Source of the DNA: Pollutibacter soli
Lineage (GTDB): Bacteria; Bacteroidota; Bacteroidia; Chitinophagales; Chitinophagaceae
DNA: 64,000 nt
Reading direction: 5' to 3'
Assembly (NCBI GenBank): GCA_029269725.1
Contig: JARJHS010000010.1
Span: forward strand, 124,001-188,000
In this document: piece by piece, positions 53,499 to 60,873 of the stretch
Position numbering within the stretch: position 1 is the first letter of the stretch
Layout: each line of letters opens with the position of its first letter
Position numbers and translations under genes: made by a program
Notes under the pieces: generated by a model
What the model was told of the DNA's origin: nothing
The model's input: the letters and a program-made list of their open reading frames with translations, nothing else
Databases searched by the model: none

Positions 53499-54064
53499 CA
53501 ATTCCCGTTTTTATATTGAGCAAAGAACAGTTTCTTCAAACGCATAAGACATTTATACTTCTGGTTCTTGGCATTGTCTGCGTTTGTATATCCAAAAAAA
53601 GAAGCGATTTCGTTCATGTTTTTATGATGCACATAAAACGCTTCAAGTAAACTTTTACATGGTTCACCGATCTTCCCCATCGCTCCCCGCATAATCCCAT
53701 ACTGGCGGCTCATTTTCTCATGAATCCCGAGATCTTCCTCTACAGGTACGGTTTCCTCCAGGTTTTCCACCTGTGCCTCAAATCGCCGCGCATACTGGAG
53801 CTTTTTTAGCCATAATCGCCTGGCAACTGAATATATATAAGTCCGGATCTGGCAGTTCAGACTGAATTCGGGCGAACGGGCATTCTCGTATAAAACGATC
53901 AGAGATTCCTGAAAAATATCCCTCGCATCGTCCTCATTGCCATTATTATTAACAATAAAATGCTGTATAAGACTATAATTATCAGCGTAGATAGTCTCAA
54001 TTGCCGTTTTATCGTTGTTAGCCAATCCTTTAAGTAAATCCTGCTCCTTTGCTGAGGTACTCAC
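53498..54064 (-). CDS. ECF-type sigma-70 family RNA polymerase sigma factor
   Basis: 188 residues, start GTG (complement of 54062-54064). Region 2 is seen as AIETIYADNYSLIQHF, DDARDIFQESLIVLYENA and IRTYIYSVARRLWLKKL; region 4 as CKSLLEAFYVHHKNMNEIASFFGYTN with KNQKYKCLMRLKKL (each quoted in part). The helix-turn-helix is present but the spacing GYTNADNAKNQKYK is of the variant used by many Bacteroidota sigma factors. The next gene encodes a membrane protein with an anti-sigma-like N terminus and protease domain. Upstream lies a GTAACCC inverted repeat shared with the divergent lipoprotein gene. Confidence 0.9.
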   Translation of the reverse strand: MSTSAKEQDLLKGLANNDKTAIETIYADNYSLIQHFIVNNNGNEDDARDIFQESLIVLYENARSPEFSLNCQIRTYIYSVARRLWLKKLQYARRFEAQVENLEETVPVEEDLGIHEKMSRQYGIMRGAMGKIGEPCKSLLEAFYVHHKNMNEIASFFGYTNADNAKNQKYKCLMRLKKLFFAQYKNGN

Positions 54065-54095
54065 TGGCGTATATTAATACGTTTTGGATGATTTT

Positions 54096-54140
54096 GTAAC
54101 CCAAAACAACAAAAAAAAAATTTAAAAAAAACCGGGTTAC
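54096..54140. promoter_or_regulatory. GTAACCC...GGGTTAC inverted repeat in a divergent promoter region
   Basis: GTAACCC at 54096-54102 and its complement GGGTTAC at 54134-54140 bracket an A-rich stretch. It lies 31 bases upstream of the sigma factor start and 61 bases upstream of the lipoprotein start, a plausible operator or curved-DNA regulatory region. No T tract follows it, so it is not a terminator. Confidence 0.45.
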
Positions 54141-54201
54141 CTTTTTCACGATCCTGTATTAATCTTCAATAAGTCAATATTAAAACGTAAAAATCATTCG
54201 A

Positions 54202-54411
54202 ATGAAAAAGTTATTTGTTATCATGGCTCTTAGCGTATTCGCAGTTGCATGCGGTTCTAGCGAATCTACAGAAACTAAAACTGAAGAAGCTGCTGCAACA
54301 GTTGATTCTGCTGCTACTGCAGTTGCTGATTCAGCTAAAGCTACTATCGATTCAGCAACTACTGCAGTTGTTGATTCAGCTAAAGCTAAGCTCGATAGCC
54401 TGAAAAAGTAA
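54202..54411 (+). CDS. small lipoprotein with 15-residue repeats
   Basis: 69 residues. A lipoprotein signal peptide with the lipobox AVAC (Cys17 or so) is followed by an acidic linker (SSESTETKTEEAAA) and repeats: ATVDSAATAVADSAK, ATIDSATTAVVDSAK, then a partial AKLDSLKK. The repeats are amphipathic and should be helical or coiled-coil; similar Ala/Lys/Asp-rich helices occur in stress and envelope proteins. The gene is divergent from the sigma factor and shares its upstream region, so it may be a target. Function unknown. Confidence 0.8.
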   Translation: MKKLFVIMALSVFAVACGSSESTETKTEEAAATVDSAATAVADSAKATIDSATTAVVDSAKAKLDSLKK

Positions 54412-54445
54412 TTTGATCTTTTTTTCATATGGCAAGCAATCGTTG

Positions 54446-54478
54446 AGGCCGTTCCGTTTCTACGGAAGGGCTTTTTTT
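54446..54478 (+). terminator. Rho-independent terminator after the lipoprotein gene
   Basis: AGGCCGTTCCG pairs with CGGAAGGGCTT around the loop TTTCTA with one mismatch, followed by a run of seven T. It is 35 bases after the stop codon. Confidence 0.7.
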
Positions 54479-54480
54479 CG

Positions 54481-54778
54481 AAGTAGTAAGTTTGAAGTAA
54501 GTGGTAAGAATTGCCCAAACTCAGACGACGCAGATAAAACTGCGGATTACTTTGAAAGAAAGTGGGTCGAAACAGTTGCTTGCCATTCTTTTTTGGGAGT
54601 ACTGTTTGCGAACTTCGAAGTACTGAAATCCGGTGCGTTTAATGAACTTTTTAAACGCAAATTCTACCGGGTTTACATGAACCACCATTGATTCCAGTGT
54701 AATTGTCACAGAAGGCTTTTAGCTGTTTTCTATTAACGAAACCTTCTGCCTTCATACTCCTGCCTTCTGCCTATTCAA
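54481..54778. repeat. period-7 tracts in a 370-bp gap
   Basis: aagtagt, aagtttg, aagtaag, tggtaag (54481-54508) and ttctgcc, ttcatac, tcctgcc, ttctgcc, tattcaa (54744-54778). Between them no gene is recognised. Confidence 0.65.
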
Positions 54779-54834
54779 TTTGCTTTTTTTCCATTCCTCC
54801 CTCACTACCTGGCCTTCTGCCTTGGGAAAAACCC

Positions 54835-54842
54835 TACTTTTG
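54835..54842 (+). promoter_or_regulatory. -7 promoter element TACTTTTG
   Basis: Exact TAnnTTTG match ending 15 bases before the ATG of the DEAD-box helicase gene. A TTG at the expected -33 distance is not evident. Confidence 0.5.
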
Positions 54843-54857
54843 CACAAATTTTAATTA

Positions 54858-56537
54858 ATGAGTTTCGAAGCATTAGGGATTGAAGAAGGTCTTCTGAAAT
54901 CAATCCAGGCTTTAGGTTTTACAACACCTACACCTATCCAGGAACAGGCAATACCGGTTCTGCTTAGCGGCACAAAGGATTTTGTAGGTTTGGCCCAGAC
55001 AGGCACAGGAAAGACAGCAGCATTTGGATTGCCGTTACTTCAATTGGTAGACAAAACACAAAAACATCCGCAGGGTTTGATCATCTGCCCTACACGTGAA
55101 CTGTGTGTTCAGATTGCAAAAGATCTGACTTCATTTAAAAAGCATTATTCCGGATTGAGTGTAGTTGCCGTTTATGGTGGTACTTCAATCAGTGAACAGA
55201 TCCGCGATCTCCGTAAGGGACCGCAAATCGTTGTCGCAACACCCGGAAGATTGATTGATCTGATAGAAAGAAAGGCAGTGGAGTTGGAACATATCCACTA
55301 CGTTGTCCTCGACGAGGCGGATGAAATGCTCAACATGGGTTTCAGGGAGGATATCGAATTTATCCTGAAGAATACTCCTAACCGCCAGAGCGCATGGTTG
55401 TTCAGTGCAACCATGCCACCGGAAGTAAGACAGGTGAGCAAAAAGTTCATGACTTCACCTTTTGAAATCACCATCGGGAAAGTAAACGCGGGAAATGTAA
55501 ATATCGATCACCAGTACTACCTGGTGAACAATATCAACCGTTACCAGGCATTGAAACGCATCATCGATTTCAATCCCGGAATCTACGGTATCATTTTCAC
55601 CCGTACTAAAGCCGATGCACAAACGATAACAGAATCATTGATTCGTGAAGGGTATGAGATTGAGGCATTACATGGCGATCTTACCCAGGCGCAGCGCGAT
55701 AAAGTGATGGCGCGCTTCCGCGAGAAAAGTCTGCAATTGCTGATAGCCACAGATGTTGCTGCGCGAGGTATTGATGTTCAGGGTATCACTCATGTAATCA
55801 ATTATGAATTACCTGATGACCCGGAAGTATATACCCACCGCAGCGGTAGAACGGGTCGCGCAGGAAAAAGCGGTATTTGTATTTCTTTGGTTACTCCACG
55901 AGAAAGTTATAAGCTGAAGCAGATTGAAAGAATGGTGAACAGCCGTTTCCATAAAATGGATATCCCCACTGGTAAAGATGTTTGCCGTAAGCAATTCTTT
56001 TATTTTATTGATAAGCTGTTGCTGGCGGATATCAGTCATGGCGAATACGAGGCATACCTGCCGCTGCTGAAAGAGAAATTTGAAGATGTTGCGAAAGAAG
56101 AAATTCTGCAGCGCGTCGCCGCATTGGAATTCACCCGTTTCCTGCAGTATTATGAAAATGCCGCTGATCTGAATGTGCGCGAGGAAAGAAGAGTTGAACG
56201 CGGCGCCAGTACTTCCCGGGATACCAAAGGCCGCTCTTTCGGTCGGGAATCATCATCGCGTAGCGGAGGTGGTGGTTCCAATAAAAGACTATTTGTCAAC
56301 CTTGGGACGAAGGACGGATTTTACAAAGCAAGTTTCCTTCAGTTTATTCTTGATATGAGTGATCTGAAAAAAGAAGTGTTGGGAAGGATCGATATGAAGG
56401 AAATGAACAGCTGGATTGAGATTGATTCTTCAGCAGCCAATAAAATGATCAAGGCCCTGGATGGTAAAAAATTCAAAGGGAGAATGATCAGGATGAACGA
56501 TGCGGATTCCGGTGGTCCAAGAAAATCCAGACAATAA
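54858..56537 (+). CDS. DEAD-box RNA helicase with DbpA-type RNA-binding tail
   Basis: 559 residues. Q motif (FTTPTPIQEQAIP), motif I AQTGTGKTAAF, PTRELC, TPGRL, DEAD at about residue 152, SAT, then the second RecA domain with HRSGRTGRAG. Residues about 430-470 are a basic, Ser/Gly-rich linker (RGASTSRDTKGR). The C-terminal 75 residues (LFVNLGTKDGFYKASFLQFIL, shown in part; IGRIDMKE-like; IEIDSSAANKMI) form a DbpA-type RNA-binding domain. Expected role: ribosome assembly or mRNA turnover in the cytoplasm. Confidence 0.95.
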   Translation: MSFEALGIEEGLLKSIQALGFTTPTPIQEQAIPVLLSGTKDFVGLAQTGTGKTAAFGLPLLQLVDKTQKHPQGLIICPTRELCVQIAKDLTSFKKHYSGLSVVAVYGGTSISEQIRDLRKGPQIVVATPGRLIDLIERKAVELEHIHYVVLDEADEMLNMGFREDIEFILKNTPNRQSAWLFSATMPPEVRQVSKKFMTSPFEITIGKVNAGNVNIDHQYYLVNNINRYQALKRIIDFNPGIYGIIFTRTKADAQTITESLIREGYEIEALHGDLTQAQRDKVMARFREKSLQLLIATDVAARGIDVQGITHVINYELPDDPEVYTHRSGRTGRAGKSGICISLVTPRESYKLKQIERMVNSRFHKMDIPTGKDVCRKQFFYFIDKLLLADISHGEYEAYLPLLKEKFEDVAKEEILQRVAALEFTRFLQYYENAADLNVREERRVERGASTSRDTKGRSFGRESSSRSGGGGSNKRLFVNLGTKDGFYKASFLQFILDMSDLKKEVLGRIDMKEMNSWIEIDSSAANKMIKALDGKKFKGRMIRMNDADSGGPRKSRQ

Positions 56538-56560
56538 TTTTTTTGTTTCGGTCAGTTCAC

Positions 56561-56568
56561 TATATTTG
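56561..56568 (+). promoter_or_regulatory. -7 promoter element TATATTTG of the aromatic operon
   Basis: Exact TAnnTTTG match, followed seven bases later by the ATG of the leader peptide. A TTG lies about 19-20 bases upstream (near 56543), which is in the usual -33 range. Transcription would start at about 56573-56575, so the leader peptide mRNA has little or no 5' UTR. Confidence 0.7.
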
Positions 56569-56574
56569 TAGGGT

Positions 56575-56649
56575 ATGACAAGCAATAAAGTATTCACAGG
56601 GTTTTATTTTTACTTTTATTTTACCGGCAAGCCGGGAATACTTTGTTGA
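56575..56649 (+). CDS. pheL-like: Phe/Tyr-rich attenuator leader peptide
   Basis: 24 codons with sequence MTSNKVFTGFYFYFYFTGKP followed by GILC and TGA. Residues 10-16 are seven alternating Phe and Tyr codons, with one more Phe at residue 7. The gene is too short for normal gene calls. The position between a promoter and a terminator, just upstream of pheA, is that of a transcription attenuation leader peptide: when charged tRNA-Phe or tRNA-Tyr is scarce the ribosome would stall here. No homologs could be checked. The gene symbol is used only to indicate the type of leader. Confidence 0.82.
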   Translation: MTSNKVFTGFYFYFYFTGKPGILC

Positions 56650-56686
56650 ATAAAACGAAAGTGAAAACACAACATAGTATCCCGGC
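56631..56686 (+). promoter_or_regulatory. antiterminator pairing of the aromatic operon attenuator
   Basis: GCCGGG-A-ATACT (56631-56642) can pair with AGTATCCCGGC (56676-56686), 11 base pairs with one bulged A. The 3' strand of this helix contains the 5' arm of the terminator (56679-56686), so the two structures exclude each other. The 5' strand lies in the last leader codons, 8-28 bases downstream of the Phe/Tyr run; a ribosome at the stop codon would cover it. Confidence 0.75.
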
Positions 56687-56707
56687 CAAAAGCCGGGATT
56701 TTTTTTT
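56679..56707 (+). terminator. attenuator terminator of the aromatic operon
   Basis: ATCCCGGC (56679-56686), loop caaaa, GCCGGGAT (56692-56699) and an unbroken run of nine T (56699-56707). The T run ends at the base before the first possible pheA start codon. A terminator inside an operon leader, before its first structural gene, is the mark of attenuation. Confidence 0.88.
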
Positions 56708-57643
56708 ATGATAGATCAAACAATAGAAATACAAGAAATGACCGCGCAGCAGAGTAAAAAGATTGCTGAAAAATCGAAGTCAGAATCCGGCAAATCTACT
56801 GGCGACGGCCCTGTGCGTGTTGCCATCCAGGGCTATGAAGGAAGTTTTCACCAGGTAGCGGCCTGGACTTTTTTTGGGAAGTCCGTAGAAGTAATACCCT
56901 GTGCAACATTCCGGGAAGTAGTAAAGAGAGCGTCTGCCGATGGCCCGGAAACAGGTGGCGTAATGGCAATTGAGAATTCAATTGCAGGAAGCATTCTTCC
57001 GAACTACAATCTTCTTCAGCAATCTCAGCTGCATATTACCGGTGAAGTATACCTGCAGATTAACCAGAACCTGCTTGTCAACCCCGATGTAAAACTGGAA
57101 GATATCCGCGAAGTTCATACTCACCCGATGGCGCTTCTCCAGTGCATGGAATATCTTGATAAATACAACTGGAAGCTGATCGAAACCGAGGATACAGCGT
57201 TGAGTGCAAAACATGTACATCAGCATCATAGTAAACATATTGCAGCAATCGCAAGCACATTGGCGGCAGAATTGTTTGATCTGAAAGTGATTGCCCCGAA
57301 TATCCACACGATGAAAAACAACTACACCCGTTTTCTCATACTCGATAATAAACAGAAACAGGACTATCTTCCTGAAGCCGACAAAGCCTCTGTTAATTTT
57401 CATACAGATCATTCCAGGGGAAGTCTTGCCCGCGTGCTCACAACAATTGCTGACGAAGGCATTAACCTGAGTAAACTCCAGAGTTTCCCCATACCAGGAA
57501 CTGATTTCAAATACAGTTTTCATGCTGATATGGAATTTGATGAATTGAATCAGTTCCAGACTGTCATAAATAAATTAAAAAACCTCACCGGAGAAATTCG
57601 CGTACTCGGTGTTTACAAACGTGGACAATTAAACCAACATTGA
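56708..57643 (+). CDS. pheA: prephenate dehydratase
   Basis: 311 residues at the longest. It converts prephenate to phenylpyruvate in phenylalanine synthesis. The catalytic domain starts with VAIQGYEGSFHQVAAWTFFG at about residue 38; GVMAIENSIAGSI and NNYTRFLIL (Thr-Arg-Phe catalytic motif) follow; the C-terminal ACT domain has GSLARVLTTIADEGINLSKLQSFPI (shown in part), the ESRP-like site being LQSFP. The ATG at 56708 directly touches the terminator T run; a second ATG at 56738 follows an A-rich stretch of the type Bacteroidota prefer and may be the true start. It ends in TGATG overlap with the next gene. Confidence 0.94.
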   Translation: MIDQTIEIQEMTAQQSKKIAEKSKSESGKSTGDGPVRVAIQGYEGSFHQVAAWTFFGKSVEVIPCATFREVVKRASADGPETGGVMAIENSIAGSILPNYNLLQQSQLHITGEVYLQINQNLLVNPDVKLEDIREVHTHPMALLQCMEYLDKYNWKLIETEDTALSAKHVHQHHSKHIAAIASTLAAELFDLKVIAPNIHTMKNNYTRFLILDNKQKQDYLPEADKASVNFHTDHSRGSLARVLTTIADEGINLSKLQSFPIPGTDFKYSFHADMEFDELNQFQTVINKLKNLTGEIRVLGVYKRGQLNQH

Positions 57644-58845
57644 TGATCAGTACTGCTAAAAGACTTGAAGGAATCGGTGAGTATTATTTCTCGACAAAAC
57701 TGAGAGAAATCGATAACATGAATAAATCCGGTGAGCCTGTGATTAACCTTGGCATAGGTAGTCCTGATCTGCCTCCACATCCGGATGTAATAAAAGTGTT
57801 GAGGGAAGAAGCCGGTAAACCTAACGTGCATGCCTACCAGTCATATAAGGGATCTCCTGTGTTGCGCAAAGCCATCAGCGAGTGGTACAACAAATGGTAC
57901 CACGTGACATTGAATCCGGATACAGAAATTCTCCCGCTGATAGGAAGTAAGGAGGGTATTATGCACATCTGCATGACTTACCTGGATAAGGGAGATTTCG
58001 CTTTGATTCCCAACCCGGGATATCCAACTTACAGAAGTGCAGTGAAACTTGCTGGCGGAGAAATTATTGAGTATGCGTTAAGTGAAGAAAAGCATTGGTT
58101 TCCCGATCTCGGGCAACTGGCAGCATCAATAAGAGAAGCGGAACAGCGCAGTGAAGGGAAAGTGAAATTGTTATTCGTTAACTATCCCCATATGCCTACA
58201 GGTCAGTTGCCTGATGTGGAAAAAATGAAGGCGCTGGTGGAGTTTGCAAAGCAACAGGATCTGCTGATTGTTCATGATAATCCTTACAGTTTTATTCTGA
58301 ATGAAAAACCGGAAAGCCTACTTGCTGTTCCCGGTGCTATGGATGTTGTACTTGAATTGAATTCACTCAGCAAAAGCCATAATATGGCTGGCTGGCGTCT
58401 TGGTGTTCTTTCTGCCAAACAGGAAAGGATAGACGAAGTACTACGTTTCAAAAGCAACATGGATAGCGGTATGTTTCTCCCCGTTCAGCTGGCTGCTGCA
58501 ACTGCGCTGGCCTTGGATAAAAGCTGGTACGAGGAAGTGAATGCTGTGTACCGCAGAAGAAGAGAATTGGTATTTCATCTGCTTGACCTGATCGGTTGCA
58601 CTTACAGCAAGGATCAGGCTGGAATGTTTGTATGGGCGCCTATCCCGGATCGTTACCAGGATGGATACGAATTGAGTGACGAATTACTGTATAAAACAAG
58701 GGTATTCATTACACCTGGGGGAATTTTTGGCGATGCCGGAAAAAACTATATACGTGTAAGTCTTTGCGCCACTGAAGCAAAACTGGAAGAAGCGATAAAA
58801 AAAGTTCAGGCATTGAAAGATAAAAAACAGACTGCGGAAGTATAA
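57643..58845 (+). CDS. class I/II PLP-dependent aminotransferase
   Basis: 400 residues from the ATG at 57643, which overlaps the pheA stop by one base. INLGIGSPDLPPHP at the N terminus, PNPGYPTYRSAV, VNYPHMPTG, HDNPYSF and the PLP lysine in NSLSKSHNMAGWRLG show a fold-type I aminotransferase of the aspartate aminotransferase group. Its place between pheA and tyrA suggests it transaminates phenylpyruvate and 4-hydroxyphenylpyruvate, the last step to Phe and Tyr; a role in other amino acids cannot be excluded. Confidence 0.92.
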   Translation: MISTAKRLEGIGEYYFSTKLREIDNMNKSGEPVINLGIGSPDLPPHPDVIKVLREEAGKPNVHAYQSYKGSPVLRKAISEWYNKWYHVTLNPDTEILPLIGSKEGIMHICMTYLDKGDFALIPNPGYPTYRSAVKLAGGEIIEYALSEEKHWFPDLGQLAASIREAEQRSEGKVKLLFVNYPHMPTGQLPDVEKMKALVEFAKQQDLLIVHDNPYSFILNEKPESLLAVPGAMDVVLELNSLSKSHNMAGWRLGVLSAKQERIDEVLRFKSNMDSGMFLPVQLAAATALALDKSWYEEVNAVYRRRRELVFHLLDLIGCTYSKDQAGMFVWAPIPDRYQDGYELSDELLYKTRVFITPGGIFGDAGKNYIRVSLCATEAKLEEAIKKVQALKDKKQTAEV

Positions 58846-58854
58846 GACAGGAAT

Positions 58855-59703
58855 ATGGAACGCAAACGAATAGCCATTATCGGAATTGGACTTATCGGCG
58901 GATCACTCGCATTGCAATTGAATGAAAAAGGATTCGCTTCAAAAATAATTGGTGTTGAAGCGAGCGAAGAGCATGCAAAGAAAGCATTGGAATTAGGGTT
59001 GGTGGATGAAGTATTGCCTCTTGATGAAGCGATTGCTGGAGCGGATGTCATTTTTCTCGCCATCCCCGTAGATAAGATGGTGGGCCTGTTACCATCAATA
59101 CTGGACAAAGTGGAGAAGCAGATTGTTATCGATATGGGTTCAACAAAAGATCTGTTGTTAAAAGCGGTGGCAGATCATCCAAGGAGAAAGAGATATGTAG
59201 CGACACATCCCATGTGGGGTACTGAATACAGCGGTCCTGCGGCGGCGGTAAAAGGCGCATTTGAAAATAAAGCCGTGATCTTTTGTAATGAGTCGGATAG
59301 TGATGCGGATGCGCTAGCCTGGACGAGGGATATGTACAAAGGAATCGGAATGCATCTGTTATCGATGGAAGCAGAATCACATGATCTGCATGCTGCATAC
59401 GTAAGTCATATTTCGCATATCACTTCATTTGCGCTGGCTAACACTGTACTTGAAAAAGAAAAAGAAGACGACGCGATTTTCGAGATGGCAAGTGCGGGTT
59501 TTGAAAGTACGGTTCGTTTAGCAAAAAGTAACCCGGCGATGTGGGTGCCGATACTGATGCAGAATAAAGAAAATGTGTTGGATGTTTTAAATGAACATAT
59601 TTCACAGCTGCGAAAATTTAAAAGCTGCCTGGAAAAAGAGAACTGGGACTATCTCTCGGAACTTATCAGCGGGGCCAACAAAATAAAAAAGATTATTCGT
59701 TGA
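58855..59703 (+). CDS. tyrA: prephenate dehydrogenase
   Basis: 282 residues. It oxidises and decarboxylates prephenate to 4-hydroxyphenylpyruvate. IAIIGIGLIGGSLALQL is the dinucleotide-binding motif; DMGSTKD and ATHPMWGTEYSGP carry the conserved substrate residues including the catalytic His. No ACT domain is present, so allosteric feedback by Tyr through that domain is not expected. It follows the aminotransferase gene by nine bases. The TGA stop lies in CGTTGAACG, at the start of a repeat tract. Confidence 0.94.
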   Translation: MERKRIAIIGIGLIGGSLALQLNEKGFASKIIGVEASEEHAKKALELGLVDEVLPLDEAIAGADVIFLAIPVDKMVGLLPSILDKVEKQIVIDMGSTKDLLLKAVADHPRRKRYVATHPMWGTEYSGPAAAVKGAFENKAVIFCNESDSDADALAWTRDMYKGIGMHLLSMEAESHDLHAAYVSHISHITSFALANTVLEKEKEDDAIFEMASAGFESTVRLAKSNPAMWVPILMQNKENVLDVLNEHISQLRKFKSCLEKENWDYLSELISGANKIKKIIR

Positions 59704-59748
59704 ACGGCCGGCGTTCAACGTTTAACGTTCAACGTTTAACGTAAAACT
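59700..59748. repeat. period-7 array (TTCAACG/TTTAACG) inside the aromatic operon
   Basis: Units ttcaacg, tttaacg, ttcaacg, tttaacg, taaaact (59714-59748). It fills most of the 59-bp gap between tyrA and the DAHP synthase gene, so these repeats also occur within operons. Confidence 0.88.
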
Positions 59749-59762
59749 TTTAACTTTATACA

Positions 59763-60851
59763 ATGCAAACAATCGAATCAGATATGAAATCAATCGCTCA
59801 GGAGAAATGGGCAAAGCGTCCGTTGATCATCTCAGGACCATGCAGTGCAGAAACAGAAGAGCAACTGCTTGAAACAGCAAAGCATTTAGCCGATACCGGT
59901 AAAGTGGATATGCTTCGCGCCGGTATCTGGAAACCAAGAACCAAGCCCGGAATGTTCGAAGGTGTTGGTGCAAAAGGATTACCCTGGCTGCTTCAGGCAA
60001 AAAAAATGACCGGTCTGCCAACAACTGTTGAAGTTGCAACGGGCAAACAGGTGCAGGATGCACTCACATTTGATGTTGATGTTTTGTGGATCGGAGCGCG
60101 TACTACGGTGAATCCGTTCAGCGTACAGGAAGTGGCTGATGCTTTGCGCGGTGTTGATATTCCGGTATTGATAAAAAATCCTATTAATCCTGATCTCGAA
60201 CTCTGGAACGGTGCCGTTGAAAGAGTAGCACGTGCTGGTGTTAAACAGATCGGATTGATACATCGCGGATTTTCATCTTACGGAAATACGGAATACCGCA
60301 ATGCACCGATGTGGCACCTGGCGATTGAAATGAAAAGAAAAAATCCGGGAATGATGATCATCAATGATCCATCACATATTTCCGGTCGCAGAGATATACT
60401 GCTCGATGTTGCACAGAAAGCAATCGATCTTGATTTCGATGGTCTGATGATTGAAAGTCATATCGATCCGGATAAAGCATGGAGCGATGCAAAACAACAG
60501 GTTACTCCGGAAAGACTTGCTGAAATCCTGTCAGAAATCGTATGGAGGAAAGAAGATGTGTCTTCAGAATTATTTCATGCCGCTTTGGATAAACTCCGTG
60601 AGCAGATCAACCATATCGATGATGAATTGATGCAATTGCTGGGTCAGCGCATGAAGATTGCTGACAAAATCGGTGAGTATAAAAAGAATAACAACGTCAC
60701 CATTCTGCAGACCAATCGCTGGAACCAGATCCTCGAAAGAGCTTTTCAGAAAGGTTCACCGCTGGGTTTGAGCAATGAGTTTATCACCAAATACCTCGAT
60801 GCAGTACACATGGAAAGTATCAATCATCAGAATAAAATAATGAATGACTGA
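59763..60851 (+). CDS. bifunctional DAHP synthase / chorismate mutase
   Basis: 362 residues. Residues about 15-260 are a type I beta-like DAHP synthase (PLIISGPCSAETEEQL, RAGIWKPRTKPGMFEG, WIGARTTVNPFSVQE, GLIHRGFSSY, INDPSHISGRR, MIESHIDPDKAWSDAKQQ with key His/Glu). Residues about 275-362 are an AroQ-type chorismate mutase (LREQINHIDDELMQLLGQR). The fusion makes the first committed step of the shikimate pathway and the branch-point reaction in one protein, and the mutase domain can act as a regulatory sensor of prephenate, as known for similar fusions. It follows tyrA in the attenuated operon. Confidence 0.95.
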   Translation: MQTIESDMKSIAQEKWAKRPLIISGPCSAETEEQLLETAKHLADTGKVDMLRAGIWKPRTKPGMFEGVGAKGLPWLLQAKKMTGLPTTVEVATGKQVQDALTFDVDVLWIGARTTVNPFSVQEVADALRGVDIPVLIKNPINPDLELWNGAVERVARAGVKQIGLIHRGFSSYGNTEYRNAPMWHLAIEMKRKNPGMMIINDPSHISGRRDILLDVAQKAIDLDFDGLMIESHIDPDKAWSDAKQQVTPERLAEILSEIVWRKEDVSSELFHAALDKLREQINHIDDELMQLLGQRMKIADKIGEYKKNNNVTILQTNRWNQILERAFQKGSPLGLSNEFITKYLDAVHMESINHQNKIMND

Positions 60852-60873
60852 TTCATTCCGGTGATTCTTCAGT

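Noticed and set aside
54215-54518. Leucine/glutamine-rich and valine/alanine-rich frames overlapping the lipoprotein gene
   Set aside because: They are shadow frames of its repetitive codons; only the +1 frame has a signal peptide and lipobox.
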